NCBI GenBank assembly: GCA_964615795.1 | Contig: CAZTQR010000004.1 | Coordinates: forward strand, 19,826 to 83,825 | Length of the DNA: 64,000 nt | Reading direction: 5' to 3' | DNA from: JADJAH01 sp964615795 | GTDB lineage: Bacteria; Bacteroidota; Ignavibacteria; Tepidaquicellales; Tepidaquicellaceae | Part shown: in pieces, positions 15,613-24,956 of the stretch | How the letters are laid out: each line of letters starts with the position of its first letter | Position numbering within the stretch: position 1 is the stretch's first letter | Translations under genes and position numbers: made by a program | Notes under the pieces: model-generated | What the model was told of the DNA's origin: nothing | The model's database searches: none | What the model saw: only the letters and a program-made list of their open reading frames with translations

Positions 15613-18071
15613 TTCATTAGAACCATCTTTTTTGCCTGAACAAAGCCGGCGGTTTCGAGCTTGTAAATATAGACACCGGAAGGAAGGCGACCTGCATCGA
15701 ATCTGATCGAGTTCTTTCCTCCCATCATCCTTCCGCTGATCAGCAATGCAACCTCTTTGCCTGTTATGTCATACACTTTAAGAGTGACGCTCTGCGACGC
15801 CGGCATAGAGAATTCAATCATTGTGGAAGGATTGAACGGGTTGGGAAAATTCTGAGACAAAGAATAATCAACCGCAAACTCAGTTCCTTCATTGACAGGC
15901 ATGAGGTCGTTTGAGCTGACTCTTGCATTTGTCTCGATCTCCGCCAATCCTGCAACATTAAGGTTGTTTACAGTTCCGGTGAAGCTTTTCACACCTACGC
16001 GTACGCTGTCAACTGTAGTGATCGTATTCAGAGTCACTGTCATTCCGTTTGTATTCAACGGACCGGTGGACGGAATGTGTCCGACAGTCAAGCCGTCCTC
16101 ATAAAGAAATATTTCGCAGTCGGTTACATGTATGTTTGTTCCGTTACCTGAATTCGGCATGATGTCGTAGAGCACAAATCTTCTCACGTCGATCGGAATG
16201 TCCCATTTAAGTACAACGTACTGGTTAGAAGAAGCAGAGGAGATCCAGTTTACCTTAAGGTCCTGATTCCGTGCCTTCCGGTCAACAACGGACTGCCCTT
16301 TGTAATTTGAGCCGAGGAAACTGCTTTCTCTCACTTTTGCTGATGTTGAAAGATTTGTAAATGATCCTTCAAACAGATTGAACGGAACGGTGATGAGCGT
16401 ATGTCCCGCATGACAGCCGACGCATTTGGTTCCCGAGCCGTTGTTACCGAAGTTCATCCCTAGTACGTGAGAAAAGTCCCCGTCGCTGTGCCTCAGCACA
16501 TGGCCGTTGCTGTCAACAACCTGTTCAAACATTGAAACATTTGCGGGGATATCCCCCTGAGCTATCTTACCGTCCCTGTCAACCGGGATCTCTCTGAAGA
16601 GTATAGGCTGATCTTCGCCAAATTCATTCTCCCTCTGGAAATTCAGAAAGAACCTGAACCTCGCATTCTTCTGTATAGGGGGAGCATCGTCTATCGGTGC
16701 ATCTACGGGTGCATTGGAGTAAATGTTCAGGCAGTCGAACCTGAACAAACCGCCCTGATAGAATGTAGCAGGATTGGTTGTGGGAGGAACCTTGTTTGTG
16801 TCAAAGGCATCCAGGTAGTCAACCACAGGCGGTACCGGCCTTTCTGCAAGCACTTCAGCATTGAGCTCCAGTGTGCCGGGAAGATCAACAACCGGAGTAA
16901 GGTTTCCGCCCATCGCATTGCATGTGTAAATTCCGAAATCAAGATTTATGGGGGAGCCGGCATAGGAAAACAGGATGCGGCCGTCCGGAAGAGGCATCGG
17001 ATCTGTAGCATACGGAGGCTGCATTGTCCCCGTTGAAGGCGGATTCTGAACAAACAATGCAGTTGAAGTATCGACGCCGATAACTGTCTTTGCTTCAGCG
17101 AATCCCTTGTCATATATCCTTATTCCCGGACTTCCGGAAGTGAGAGTCATCGAGTTATAGGGGATGTAAACGCTTGCAAGCCTTCCGTCGGGAAACACTC
17201 TTGCCCTGTATGAGAACAGGCCTTTGCGCGTCCTTGCATCAGTTGCATACTGCTTGAGCATGTCGCCGTCGGGGTTCACTATGTTGATCTGCCAAACGTT
17301 GGCAATGTCGCTGGTAAGTGCAAGCGAATCAATCCTCGTTACTCCTGTTCCCGAAAGATCGCTCGGCCTGTCAATATTGACCCACCATCTTGAATAAAGA
17401 ATCCTTCCCGAAGCCGGATCAATGGAAGGTTTCTCGCCTCCGTTCCTTTCGGTAGTGATCCTGAACATATCTGCGCCTGTTGTATCAACAATGTAAAGGT
17501 TAGTTGTCTGATAGCCCTTGTACACGGATAAGGTCGGATATCTTGTGGATGCGAAAACTATTTTTCCGTCGGGTAAGTAGATCGGATCAATGTCGTCATA
17601 CTTCCTGAATCTGTAAGAAGCGTTGCCGAACTGTGAAAGGTCAATGTTCCTGTCAGTCTGCGTGATCTTCACGAGGCGTGTTAAGTCACTCCTTAATTCA
17701 TAGATCCTCCAGCTGCTGTCAGGATGCTCAATGCCTGAAAATACGATCTTCCTTCCGTTCCAGTGCACACAGGGCTGTTGAACGTCAATCAGGCGAATGC
17801 CGCCGAAATTCATAGTACTGTCAATCAAGGTGAAGATGTTTCCCGAAGCATCACGCATAAGAAGCTTTCCGCCAGTCACGGCTGTTCTTGAAAACGGCCC
17901 CATGCCCGGGAGCAAGCCTGCTTCAGGGAAATAGAAATTTCCGTCATGCTGGAGATTCCTTGATACAAAGACAATTGGGACGTTCAAAGGTTGAGCAAAT
18001 GCGGAGAACTGTATTGAGTTGATTATTATCAGAAAGAATACAATCAGTAAAGACCGTATGAGATTTTTCAT
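15609..18071 (-). CDS. Secreted hydrazine-synthase-alpha-like propeller with one CxxCH motif and T9SS domain
   Basis: 820 residues from the ATG at 18071. Signal peptide at 1-26 (MKNLIRSLLIVFFLIIINSI). Residues about 30-430 resemble the propeller/middle domain of hydrazine synthase alpha and its many homologues outside anammox bacteria: PIVFVSRNLQ, SRTAVTGGKLLMRDA, YLPDGKIVFASTRYP, RITTERNGGEKPSIDP and ILYSRWWVN. A single haem-binding motif CVGCH is near residue 550, then a discoidin-like stretch (about 580-720), then a T9SS C-terminal domain from about 740 (NFPNPFNPST). It is probably exported and surface-attached. I do not infer hydrazine chemistry: no other HZS or HDH gene is present. The stop overlaps yqgE by 4 bases. 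Confidence 0.75.
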   Translation of the reverse strand: MKNLIRSLLIVFFLIIINSIQFSAFAQPLNVPIVFVSRNLQHDGNFYFPEAGLLPGMGPFSRTAVTGGKLLMRDASGNIFTLIDSTMNFGGIRLIDVQQPCVHWNGRKIVFSGIEHPDSSWRIYELRSDLTRLVKITQTDRNIDLSQFGNASYRFRKYDDIDPIYLPDGKIVFASTRYPTLSVYKGYQTTNLYIVDTTGADMFRITTERNGGEKPSIDPASGRILYSRWWVNIDRPSDLSGTGVTRIDSLALTSDIANVWQINIVNPDGDMLKQYATDARTRKGLFSYRARVFPDGRLASVYIPYNSMTLTSGSPGIRIYDKGFAEAKTVIGVDTSTALFVQNPPSTGTMQPPYATDPMPLPDGRILFSYAGSPINLDFGIYTCNAMGGNLTPVVDLPGTLELNAEVLAERPVPPVVDYLDAFDTNKVPPTTNPATFYQGGLFRFDCLNIYSNAPVDAPIDDAPPIQKNARFRFFLNFQRENEFGEDQPILFREIPVDRDGKIAQGDIPANVSMFEQVVDSNGHVLRHSDGDFSHVLGMNFGNNGSGTKCVGCHAGHTLITVPFNLFEGSFTNLSTSAKVRESSFLGSNYKGQSVVDRKARNQDLKVNWISSASSNQYVVLKWDIPIDVRRFVLYDIMPNSGNGTNIHVTDCEIFLYEDGLTVGHIPSTGPLNTNGMTVTLNTITTVDSVRVGVKSFTGTVNNLNVAGLAEIETNARVSSNDLMPVNEGTEFAVDYSLSQNFPNPFNPSTMIEFSMPASQSVTLKVYDITGKEVALLISGRMMGGKNSIRFDAGRLPSGVYIYKLETAGFVQAKKMVLMK

Positions 18072-18163
18072 TTCGATATTATTGCTTTTGTTGAAACTTA
18101 TGAAAAACGGAGTACTTTTTAAATCTGAAATTGGCTCCACCTGACTTTGCAGTGAATTTGCGG

Positions 18164-18194
18164 TTGTTAATGCGCATTAGTTTTTATAAGTTTC
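18164..18194 (+). promoter_or_regulatory. Promoter candidate for propeller paralogue 1
   Basis: TTG (18164-18166), 20 bases, TAAGTTTC (18187-18194), 32 bases before the ATG. Confidence 0.5.
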
Positions 18195-18225
18195 CAAAAT
18201 TTTTCACAACAAAACCCACATCTCA

Positions 18226-20394
18226 ATGAGAAGTTTGCTCTCGCTTGTCATTGCCATGGCATCTTTGCTGTCTTTCTCTTCATCAATTCTTCTTGCGGAC
18301 GGCTTTAACAGTGTTCATACGGCAGACGGCAACTACGTAATTGCCGCCGGCAGGGACGGTAAGATATTCAGGTCACTGAACGGCGGAAACTCATGGGCTT
18401 CATACACAGAACCCGGAGCCGAGTTCAAATCTGTTTATGTATTCGGAAACAGCGTCTGGCTTTCAACTGCCGGTGGCAAGATCTACAAATCAAGTGTCGG
18501 TTCAACCGTTCTCACTCCTTACAGTACGGGCGTTGCCACATCAATAAATTCCATCTGCTTCATCAGCGAGACTGCAGGATTTGCCTGCGGAGACAACAGC
18601 GCGGTTTTCAAAACTACGGACGGCGGCCTTACCTGGAATGCATCTTCAACAGGCATCACGGGCGCGGATCTTAATTCGATCAGTTTCAAGGATGCACAAA
18701 ACGGAATTGCAGGCGGCAAGAACGGTAAAGTGTATGTGACCGTAAACGGCGGAGCAAACTGGACAGCCGAAACAGTCAGCACATCAAGGAACATTCTAGA
18801 TGTAAAGTATTTCGCTGACGGAATGGCTCTTGCGGGCGAATGGGGAGTGCTGTTCACCAAGCCCACTTCTGGCTCATGGAGCCAGGCAGCAACAAACATA
18901 AGGACAGACATCAGGGCAATATCCGGAACATCCCTTAACGATATTCATGTATGCGGCGGCGGGGGATTCATAAGGAACAATACCGGAGGCAACGCACTTT
19001 TCAGGAATTTTGAGAAGAATCCTATGCTGGCAGATCTTGTTGATATTATATATTCCGGCGGAAAAGGATTTGCGGTAAGCAGTCTGAACAATGCTGTAAT
19101 AAGAACTACAAACTCGGGCACTTCATGGGAGCTTCCTGCCGGTACAACGGTGAGTTACTCCTGGGCAGTGAAGCCCGGAGCTTCAGGAAATTTTCTCGGA
19201 AACAACCTTTCACTGCATCCCACAGACAGGGACGCAATATTCATCGTATTCGGAAACCAGGTATATAAGAGCAAAACAAAAGGAGAAGACTGGGCGCCTG
19301 TGGGCAATACGATCCCATCGGGAAGCACGCCTCACTCCTTTTATGTAAGCCCGGTTGATACCAACATCTGGCTTGTTGCAATAGAGAGCTCACCAACCGA
19401 TAAGATCTACAGGTCAACAAACTACGGACAATCATGGACGGAGGTACTTGCCAAGAATTTCAGTAACTACGGCCAGCCGATGGAAATGGACCAGAACAAT
19501 CCGACAACATTCTACTTTGCGCCTGACAACGGAGGATTCTATAAATCATCTGACAACGGTGCAACATTTGCGGAAATCAGCAATAACTTTGCATTCAGAA
19601 GTCCGTGCGATATAATCGTAATGCATGACAGCTCGAAAGTGCTGTTTGTTGCAGACGGTATCACCGGAAGCGGGCAGGCAAAGGTGTTTAAGTCTGTTAA
19701 CGGAGGAGTAAACTGGACAGAGACTCACACTGCAGCATCGAGCGAGATCCCGTCTATGGCAAACACAGTATTTGACCAGTCGCTGATGTGGTGCACGGAA
19801 TGGAGCGGCAGTACGATTTACAAATCAACCAATTACGGACTCACATTCTCTTCGCATCATAACAATACATTTTCCGGCTGGGGGTCAGACATTTGCCATG
19901 AAGACCCGACAGTGATCATGACCGGAAGCTGGAGCGCGCGGGCAACGATAAGTCTTAACGGCGGCGAAACATGGACGGACATCAGTTCAGGCCTTGGCGG
20001 GCACGGCGGCGGAATGATGATGCCCGACAGAGGTTACATTATCTGCCATCAGGGAAGCAATGTTTACAAGCTGAACGTGATCTACAGTGTTCAGACTTCA
20101 GTGTCAGAAACGAACATCTCCCTTCAGCCGGGTGACTTTGCCTTGTCGCAGAATTATCCCAATCCGTTCAACCCGTCAACAAAGATCAGTTATTCATTAC
20201 CTGTTTCGGGGAATGTGGAGCTGAAGGTTTACAATGAGCTTGGAGCGGAGGTAGCAACGCTTGCAGGCGGCTTCAAAACTGCGGGGACATACGAAGTAAC
20301 ATTTGACGGAGCAGGGCTCTCGAGCGGAGTTTACTTCTACAAGCTGAATGCGGGAAACATGAGCGAGACAAGGAAAATGCTTCTTTTGAAATAG
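18226..20394 (+). CDS. Secreted Ycf48/BNR-like beta-propeller with T9SS domain (paralogue 1 of 5)
   Basis: 722 residues. Signal peptide at 1-24. The core is a series of propeller repeats with Asp-box motifs (GNSWASYT, GGLTWNAS, GGANWTAE, YGQSWTEV), like Ycf48 and sialidase-type propellers. Island-specific blocks shared by all five paralogues: CGGGGFIRNN near residue 243, NFSNYGQPMEMDQNNP, FRSPCDIIVM and ICHEDP. A T9SS domain begins near residue 640 (NYPNPFNPST) and ends TRKMLLLK. Exported by Sec, then moved to the surface by T9SS. Ycf48 is a photosystem assembly factor, but with this architecture the role is more likely ligand or polymer binding at the cell surface. Confidence 0.85.
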   Translation: MRSLLSLVIAMASLLSFSSSILLADGFNSVHTADGNYVIAAGRDGKIFRSLNGGNSWASYTEPGAEFKSVYVFGNSVWLSTAGGKIYKSSVGSTVLTPYSTGVATSINSICFISETAGFACGDNSAVFKTTDGGLTWNASSTGITGADLNSISFKDAQNGIAGGKNGKVYVTVNGGANWTAETVSTSRNILDVKYFADGMALAGEWGVLFTKPTSGSWSQAATNIRTDIRAISGTSLNDIHVCGGGGFIRNNTGGNALFRNFEKNPMLADLVDIIYSGGKGFAVSSLNNAVIRTTNSGTSWELPAGTTVSYSWAVKPGASGNFLGNNLSLHPTDRDAIFIVFGNQVYKSKTKGEDWAPVGNTIPSGSTPHSFYVSPVDTNIWLVAIESSPTDKIYRSTNYGQSWTEVLAKNFSNYGQPMEMDQNNPTTFYFAPDNGGFYKSSDNGATFAEISNNFAFRSPCDIIVMHDSSKVLFVADGITGSGQAKVFKSVNGGVNWTETHTAASSEIPSMANTVFDQSLMWCTEWSGSTIYKSTNYGLTFSSHHNNTFSGWGSDICHEDPTVIMTGSWSARATISLNGGETWTDISSGLGGHGGGMMMPDRGYIICHQGSNVYKLNVIYSVQTSVSETNISLQPGDFALSQNYPNPFNPSTKISYSLPVSGNVELKVYNELGAEVATLAGGFKTAGTYEVTFDGAGLSSGVYFYKLNAGNMSETRKMLLLK

Positions 20395-20411
20395 CGGAGA
20401 CTTGATTTAGG

Positions 20412-20456
20412 CAAGAGTAGCGGCGGGAATGATTCTATTTCCGCCGCTCTTGTTTT
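20412..20456 (+). terminator. Intrinsic terminator after paralogue 1
   Basis: CAAGA...GCGGCGG pairs with CCGCCGC...TCTTG (three-base bulge) and is followed by TTTT, just before the assembly gap. Confidence 0.75.
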
Positions 20457-20461
20457 ATAAA

Positions 20462-20561
20462 NNNNNNNNNNNNNNNNNNNNNNNNNNNNNNNNNNNNNNN
20501 NNNNNNNNNNNNNNNNNNNNNNNNNNNNNNNNNNNNNNNNNNNNNNNNNNNNNNNNNNNNN
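20462..20561. other. Assembly gap (100 N)
   Basis: One hundred N, the usual placeholder for a scaffold join of unknown size, between the first two paralogues. Repeated sequence could be collapsed or missing here. Confidence 0.98.
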
Positions 20562-20818
20562 TATTGTGCATTCATTTCGTATAGGTAAAATGAATTGTGT
20601 TATTCGTGTATAGGTAGCTGACTGATCTTCCGGCAATGATTCACAATCTGTCTGCAGTTTTCTTAGCCGTTGTTCTGAAAACCGCATTCATCTTTTTCAT
20701 GTGATCGTATGCATTTAAATGTACTTCAGAGGTCTTTTGTTTAGCATCTGAGGTATTTAGCAGTACTTCCGCCGGATTGCAATTGCGGCTCGGAATTGAA
20801 TGGGTTACAAATTATTGA
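20562..20818. other. Non-coding stretch after the gap
   Basis: Upstream region of paralogue 2. I see two imperfect direct repeats (CGTATAGGTA and CGTGTATAGGTA near 20579 and 20604) and no convincing gene. Confidence 0.4.
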
Positions 20819-20849
20819 TTGTAATTTCTAATGCAACGGGTTACTTTTG
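20819..20849 (+). promoter_or_regulatory. Promoter candidate for propeller paralogue 2
   Basis: TTG (20819-20821), 20 bases, TACTTTTG (20842-20849), a full TAnnTTTG match 38 bases before the ATG. Confidence 0.6.
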
Positions 20850-20886
20850 CGCAATTCAAAAATCAATCCTAAACAAATAAAGAAGA

Positions 20887-23055
20887 ATGTCTAATAAGTT
20901 CTTGCTGTCATTGGTATGCTTATTGCTGATGATGGTTGCCACGGATCATGTCCGTTCACAGGGTTTTAACAGTGTTACAACTCCGGACGGTGTATTTGTA
21001 ATCGCAGTCGGAGATGCCGGGCTGATGTTCAGATCCACGAACGGCGGAAACACATGGGCAAGCTACACGATCCCTTCAGCTAACCTCAAGAGCGTAACAT
21101 CAATCAACAATGATGTGTGGATCGCCGGATCGAACGGAAAGATCTACAAAACACTGAAATCGGCGTCACCCGTGAATGAAGTTGACCTCGGCATAACGAC
21201 TCAGCTCAATTCGGTTTCTTTTGTTAACGAAAACACGGGATATGTCTGCGGAAACGGCGGCGCAGTATATAAGACGGTTAACGGAGGAATCAACTGGACA
21301 TCTTCAAGCACAGGCATTCCTGTTTCAACTGACCTCAATGCAGTATCTTTTCTGGATGCAGATAACGGGGTTGTTGGCGGCAAGGAAGGCAAGGTTTACG
21401 TTACAACAAACGGCGGTGCACAATGGACTGCCGAGAACACAGGTGCAACAAGGAACATAAAAGATGTGAAGTACTATGCTCAGGGAATTGTTATAGCAGG
21501 AGAATACGGAACGCTCATTATGAAGAGCGGATCATCGGCATGGAGCACAGTGAACACAAGGATCATTACGGATGTGAACGCGATCTCCGGAACAGGCATG
21601 AATGATGTTCACGTCTGCGGCGGCGGCGGTTTCATCAGAAACAATAAGAACAATGATCAGAGATTCTACAATTTTGAAATAAATCCGATGCTGGGAAATC
21701 TTGTTGACATACATTACTATGATGCAACGACAGGATTTGCAGTAAGCAGTCTGAATAACGCAATAATAAGAACAACGAACGGCGGTGCACAGTGGACACT
21801 TACCGCCGGCGCAACAGTATCTTACCAGTGGCAGAACAAACTTTCAGCTTCAGGCGGCATCGGCAACAATCTCTGCGCCCATCCGACCGATCCCAATACA
21901 GTTTTCTGCGGATACGGCAACAGGGTTTACGTAAGCAGGAACAGGGGAGACAACTGGACTCAGATCGCAACAGCCACAGGTATGGGCAACAACATGCATT
22001 CATTTTATGTGAGCCCGCTTGATACGAATGTCTGGGTGGCAGCAATTACGGGTTCCCCCGACAGAGTGATAAAGACCACAAACTACGGAGTGAACTGGAC
22101 GATCTCATATCAGCAGAACTTCAGCAATTACGGACAGCCGCTTGAGATGGATCAGAACAACCCGAGCGTGTATTACTTTGCTCCGGACGGCGGCGGCTTT
22201 TACAAATCCACTGACAACGGATCAACATTCACCGAGATCAGCGGAAACTACGCATTCAGAAGCCCGTGCGACATACTTGTTATGTGGGACAGTTCTAATG
22301 TAATATTTGTAGGAGACGGAGTTACAGGCAGCGGCCAGGCAGTGATTCACAAGTCAACTAACGGCGGAGTGAACTGGGTTGCAGTGAGGACAGTAACCTC
22401 GAGCGAAACACCGTCAATGACAAATACTGTATTTGACAGAAGCCTGATTTATTCAACCGAATGGTCCGGATCGAACATTTACAAATCAACAGACTACGGT
22501 TCTTCTTTCAGCGTAAGCCACAGTACGGGATTCAGCGGATGGGCATCATCGTTCTGCCTTGAAGATCCGACCCTTGTCACTACAGGAAATTACGGATCCA
22601 ACTCCGCGATATCTCTTAACAAGGGAGAAACATGGATATATCAGGGCGGGCTATCAGGTTCAGGAGCCGGCATGCTCAATCCGGACAGGGGAATGATACT
22701 TAACATGCAGACAAGCGCATTGTTCAAACTGAAGGCCACGTATTCTGTGCTAACGGCTGTTAATGAAACACAGCTTTCAAATTCCGCTCCGGCGGGATTC
22801 GGGCTTGAGCAGAATTATCCGAATCCTTTCAATCCTTCTACAGTGATCAGGTTTGCAATGGCAAAGGCGGGACATGTCAGTGTAAAGGTGTATGATCAGC
22901 TCGGGAGGGAAGTGAGGGTCCTCGCTGATGGTGTCAGGAATGCGGGAACATACGAACTCACATTTGATGCGGCAGGCCTTTCAAGCGGCGTTTACTTCTA
23001 TAAGATGAACACCGGAGGAATTGAGATGACCAAGAAAATGCTTCTGGTAAGGTAA
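20887..23055 (+). CDS. Secreted Ycf48/BNR-like beta-propeller with T9SS domain (paralogue 2 of 5)
   Basis: 722 residues, the same length as paralogue 1. Signal peptide at 1-25 (MSNKFLLSLVCLLLMMVATD). The mature protein opens with GFNSVTTPDGVFVIAVGDAG and repeats Asp boxes (GNTWASYT, GGINWTSS, GGAQWTAE, RGDNWTQI). The shared blocks are CGGGGFIRNN near residue 244, NFSNYGQPLEMDQNNP and FRSPCDILVM; the fourth block reads CLEDP where the other paralogues have CHEDP or CREDP. The T9SS domain begins near residue 640 and ends MTKKMLLVR. It has its own promoter and terminator, so it is a separate transcription unit. Its ligand is unknown. Confidence 0.85.
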   Translation: MSNKFLLSLVCLLLMMVATDHVRSQGFNSVTTPDGVFVIAVGDAGLMFRSTNGGNTWASYTIPSANLKSVTSINNDVWIAGSNGKIYKTLKSASPVNEVDLGITTQLNSVSFVNENTGYVCGNGGAVYKTVNGGINWTSSSTGIPVSTDLNAVSFLDADNGVVGGKEGKVYVTTNGGAQWTAENTGATRNIKDVKYYAQGIVIAGEYGTLIMKSGSSAWSTVNTRIITDVNAISGTGMNDVHVCGGGGFIRNNKNNDQRFYNFEINPMLGNLVDIHYYDATTGFAVSSLNNAIIRTTNGGAQWTLTAGATVSYQWQNKLSASGGIGNNLCAHPTDPNTVFCGYGNRVYVSRNRGDNWTQIATATGMGNNMHSFYVSPLDTNVWVAAITGSPDRVIKTTNYGVNWTISYQQNFSNYGQPLEMDQNNPSVYYFAPDGGGFYKSTDNGSTFTEISGNYAFRSPCDILVMWDSSNVIFVGDGVTGSGQAVIHKSTNGGVNWVAVRTVTSSETPSMTNTVFDRSLIYSTEWSGSNIYKSTDYGSSFSVSHSTGFSGWASSFCLEDPTLVTTGNYGSNSAISLNKGETWIYQGGLSGSGAGMLNPDRGMILNMQTSALFKLKATYSVLTAVNETQLSNSAPAGFGLEQNYPNPFNPSTVIRFAMAKAGHVSVKVYDQLGREVRVLADGVRNAGTYELTFDAAGLSSGVYFYKMNTGGIEMTKKMLLVR

Positions 23056-23077
23056 TAGGTTTATGATAGCGCAAAAG

Positions 23078-23111
23078 ATCCCGGAGTTCTTTAGGACTAC
23101 CGGGATTTTTT
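23078..23111 (+). terminator. Intrinsic terminator after paralogue 2
   Basis: ATCCCGG and CCGGGAT pair around an inner AGTTC/GACT stem, followed by TTTTTT. Confidence 0.85.
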
Positions 23112-23170
23112 GTTGCCGGATACGGGTCGGTGTAAGCACCAGAAAATCGCACAAACTTTAATATTTTGAA

Positions 23171-24928
23171 ATGAGAACGATCATGAAAATTGCAGTCAGC
23201 GCAATAGTACTATTTCTAACTTTTGGAGGAAGCATGTCCGATGAAAATCAAAGACTGATGCAGATATTCAGCGATTATGATGAGTTTAACAAGAGGAATT
23301 ATCCTATGGGCGCCACTTATGACGGCGATAACAGGTACGATGATCTGGTAACAGACAACTCTGAGGAAGGGATCAATGCACGGTACGATTCACTCTCAAA
23401 TTTCCTTAAAAGACTTTCAGGACTTGATTACAACTCTCTGACAGAATCCAACAAACTTAACTATGATCTTTTTAAAAGATCTCTTGAGGAAGACTTTGAA
23501 TTCCGGAGATTCCGGGGGTATCTGATGCCGATGGGTCAGCAGTGGGGAATCCATATAGATGTACCTCAATGGAGTCAGTATCAGCCGCTGGACAACGCAG
23601 ATGAATTCAACAAATACTTCACGAGGCTGAGGCAGGTCGGAACCCTTGTTGACAATGACATTGCAAATATGAGAAAGGGCATGGCAGAAGGCCTTGTTAT
23701 GCCCAAATTCATTATGGAGCAGACGTTGCCGCAGATCCAGGGGATTATCAGCAAGGATCCCGGTGAGTCTGTATTCTGGGAAGCGATGAGCAAAGGCAGG
23801 GACCTTTCGGATGAACAGCGGGAGTCGCTTTCAAACGAGCTGCGGGAGATCATCTCACAGGACCTCAACCCTGCTTTTCAGAAACTGTATGATTTTGTCA
23901 AGAACGATTATCTCCCTGCATGCAGGAGTGAAGCGGGTATCTGGGCATTGCCTGACGGCAAAGACAGGTATAATCTGATCGTCAAGTATTACACAACCCT
24001 GGACCTCACTTTTGACGAAGTTCACGAAACAGGACTGAAGGAAGTAAACAGGATACTTGGTGAGATGGAGAAGATAAAAGATTCTCTTGGATTCAGCGGC
24101 AGTGTTCAGGAATTCAATGAGTATATTAAGCATGAACCGGGCATGTTTTACAGCGACAAGGATTCACTCATGAATGGTTTCAGGAGCATACTCAGGAAGA
24201 TGGATTCAAAGCTTCCCGGGCTGTTCGGTAATCTACCCGAAGCGCCTTATGATCTGAAAGAAATGGAGGAGTTCAGGGCAAAGTCTGCGCCCGCGGCATA
24301 CTACTACTCTGCGCCTGAAGACAGGTCAAGGCCGGCATACTTTTACGTTAATACATATGACCTTCCCTCAAGGCCGAAATATACAATGACTGCCCTTGCG
24401 TTGCATGAGGCCGTTCCCGGGCACCATCTTCAGATAGCAGTTGCACAGGAACTTAAAGACCTTCCGAAATTCCGCAGGGACGGCGGTTATACTTCGTTTG
24501 TTGAAGGATGGGCGCTTTATGCTGAAAGCCTCGGATATGAAGCCGGAATGTATGATGACCTGTATCAATTGTACGGCGCACTGATATTTGAAATGTGGCG
24601 GGCGTGCCGACTTGTGATTGATACGGGAATTCACGGAAAGCAATGGACAAGGGAGCAGGCGCTTGATTACATGAAAAAGTACACTGCCAATTCAGATCTG
24701 GACATTGCCTCTGAGATCGACAGATATGTTGCATGGCCGGGCCAGGCGCTTGCTTACAAGACGGGTGAGATGAAGATCAAACAGATCAGAAAGAAAGCCG
24801 AAGATTCGCTCGGTGAGAAATTTGATATTAAGGAATTTCACGATCAGCTTCTGAAGAACGGAGCATTGCCATTGCCTTTGCTCGAAGCCGGGATGGACAG
24901 ATGGATCCGCACTAAGCTCGACAGTTAA
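23171..24928 (+). CDS. DUF885 family zinc peptidase-like protein, exported
   Basis: 585 residues. A hydrophobic N terminus (MRTIMKIAVSAIVLFLTFGG) looks like a signal peptide. The rest matches DUF885 proteins: VDNDIANMRKGMAEGLVMPK, the metal-binding HEAVPGHHLQ near residue 411 (HExxxGHH type) and EGWALYAESLG about 35 residues later, supplying the third ligand. These proteins are related to M32/M3-like metallocarboxypeptidases and are presumed to cleave peptides. A periplasmic role is inferred from the signal. It sits between secreted-propeller genes and is followed after 28 bases by the NHL-like gene, so the two may be co-transcribed. Confidence 0.85.
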   Translation: MRTIMKIAVSAIVLFLTFGGSMSDENQRLMQIFSDYDEFNKRNYPMGATYDGDNRYDDLVTDNSEEGINARYDSLSNFLKRLSGLDYNSLTESNKLNYDLFKRSLEEDFEFRRFRGYLMPMGQQWGIHIDVPQWSQYQPLDNADEFNKYFTRLRQVGTLVDNDIANMRKGMAEGLVMPKFIMEQTLPQIQGIISKDPGESVFWEAMSKGRDLSDEQRESLSNELREIISQDLNPAFQKLYDFVKNDYLPACRSEAGIWALPDGKDRYNLIVKYYTTLDLTFDEVHETGLKEVNRILGEMEKIKDSLGFSGSVQEFNEYIKHEPGMFYSDKDSLMNGFRSILRKMDSKLPGLFGNLPEAPYDLKEMEEFRAKSAPAAYYYSAPEDRSRPAYFYVNTYDLPSRPKYTMTALALHEAVPGHHLQIAVAQELKDLPKFRRDGGYTSFVEGWALYAESLGYEAGMYDDLYQLYGALIFEMWRACRLVIDTGIHGKQWTREQALDYMKKYTANSDLDIASEIDRYVAWPGQALAYKTGEMKIKQIRKKAEDSLGEKFDIKEFHDQLLKNGALPLPLLEAGMDRWIRTKLDS

Positions 24929-24956
24929 CAGGCTCTTTTTACAAATTCAAATTAAC

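Noticed and set aside
15609..18071. Hydrazine synthesis (anammox) capacity
   Set aside because: Only a domain resembling HZS alpha is present. No HZS beta/gamma, hydrazine dehydrogenase or multi-haem proteins are in the window, and such domains occur in many non-anammox bacteria.
18226..23055. Photosystem assembly role suggested by the Ycf48-like repeats
   Set aside because: The proteins carry signal peptides and T9SS domains and lie next to other secreted proteins; no photosynthesis gene is present.
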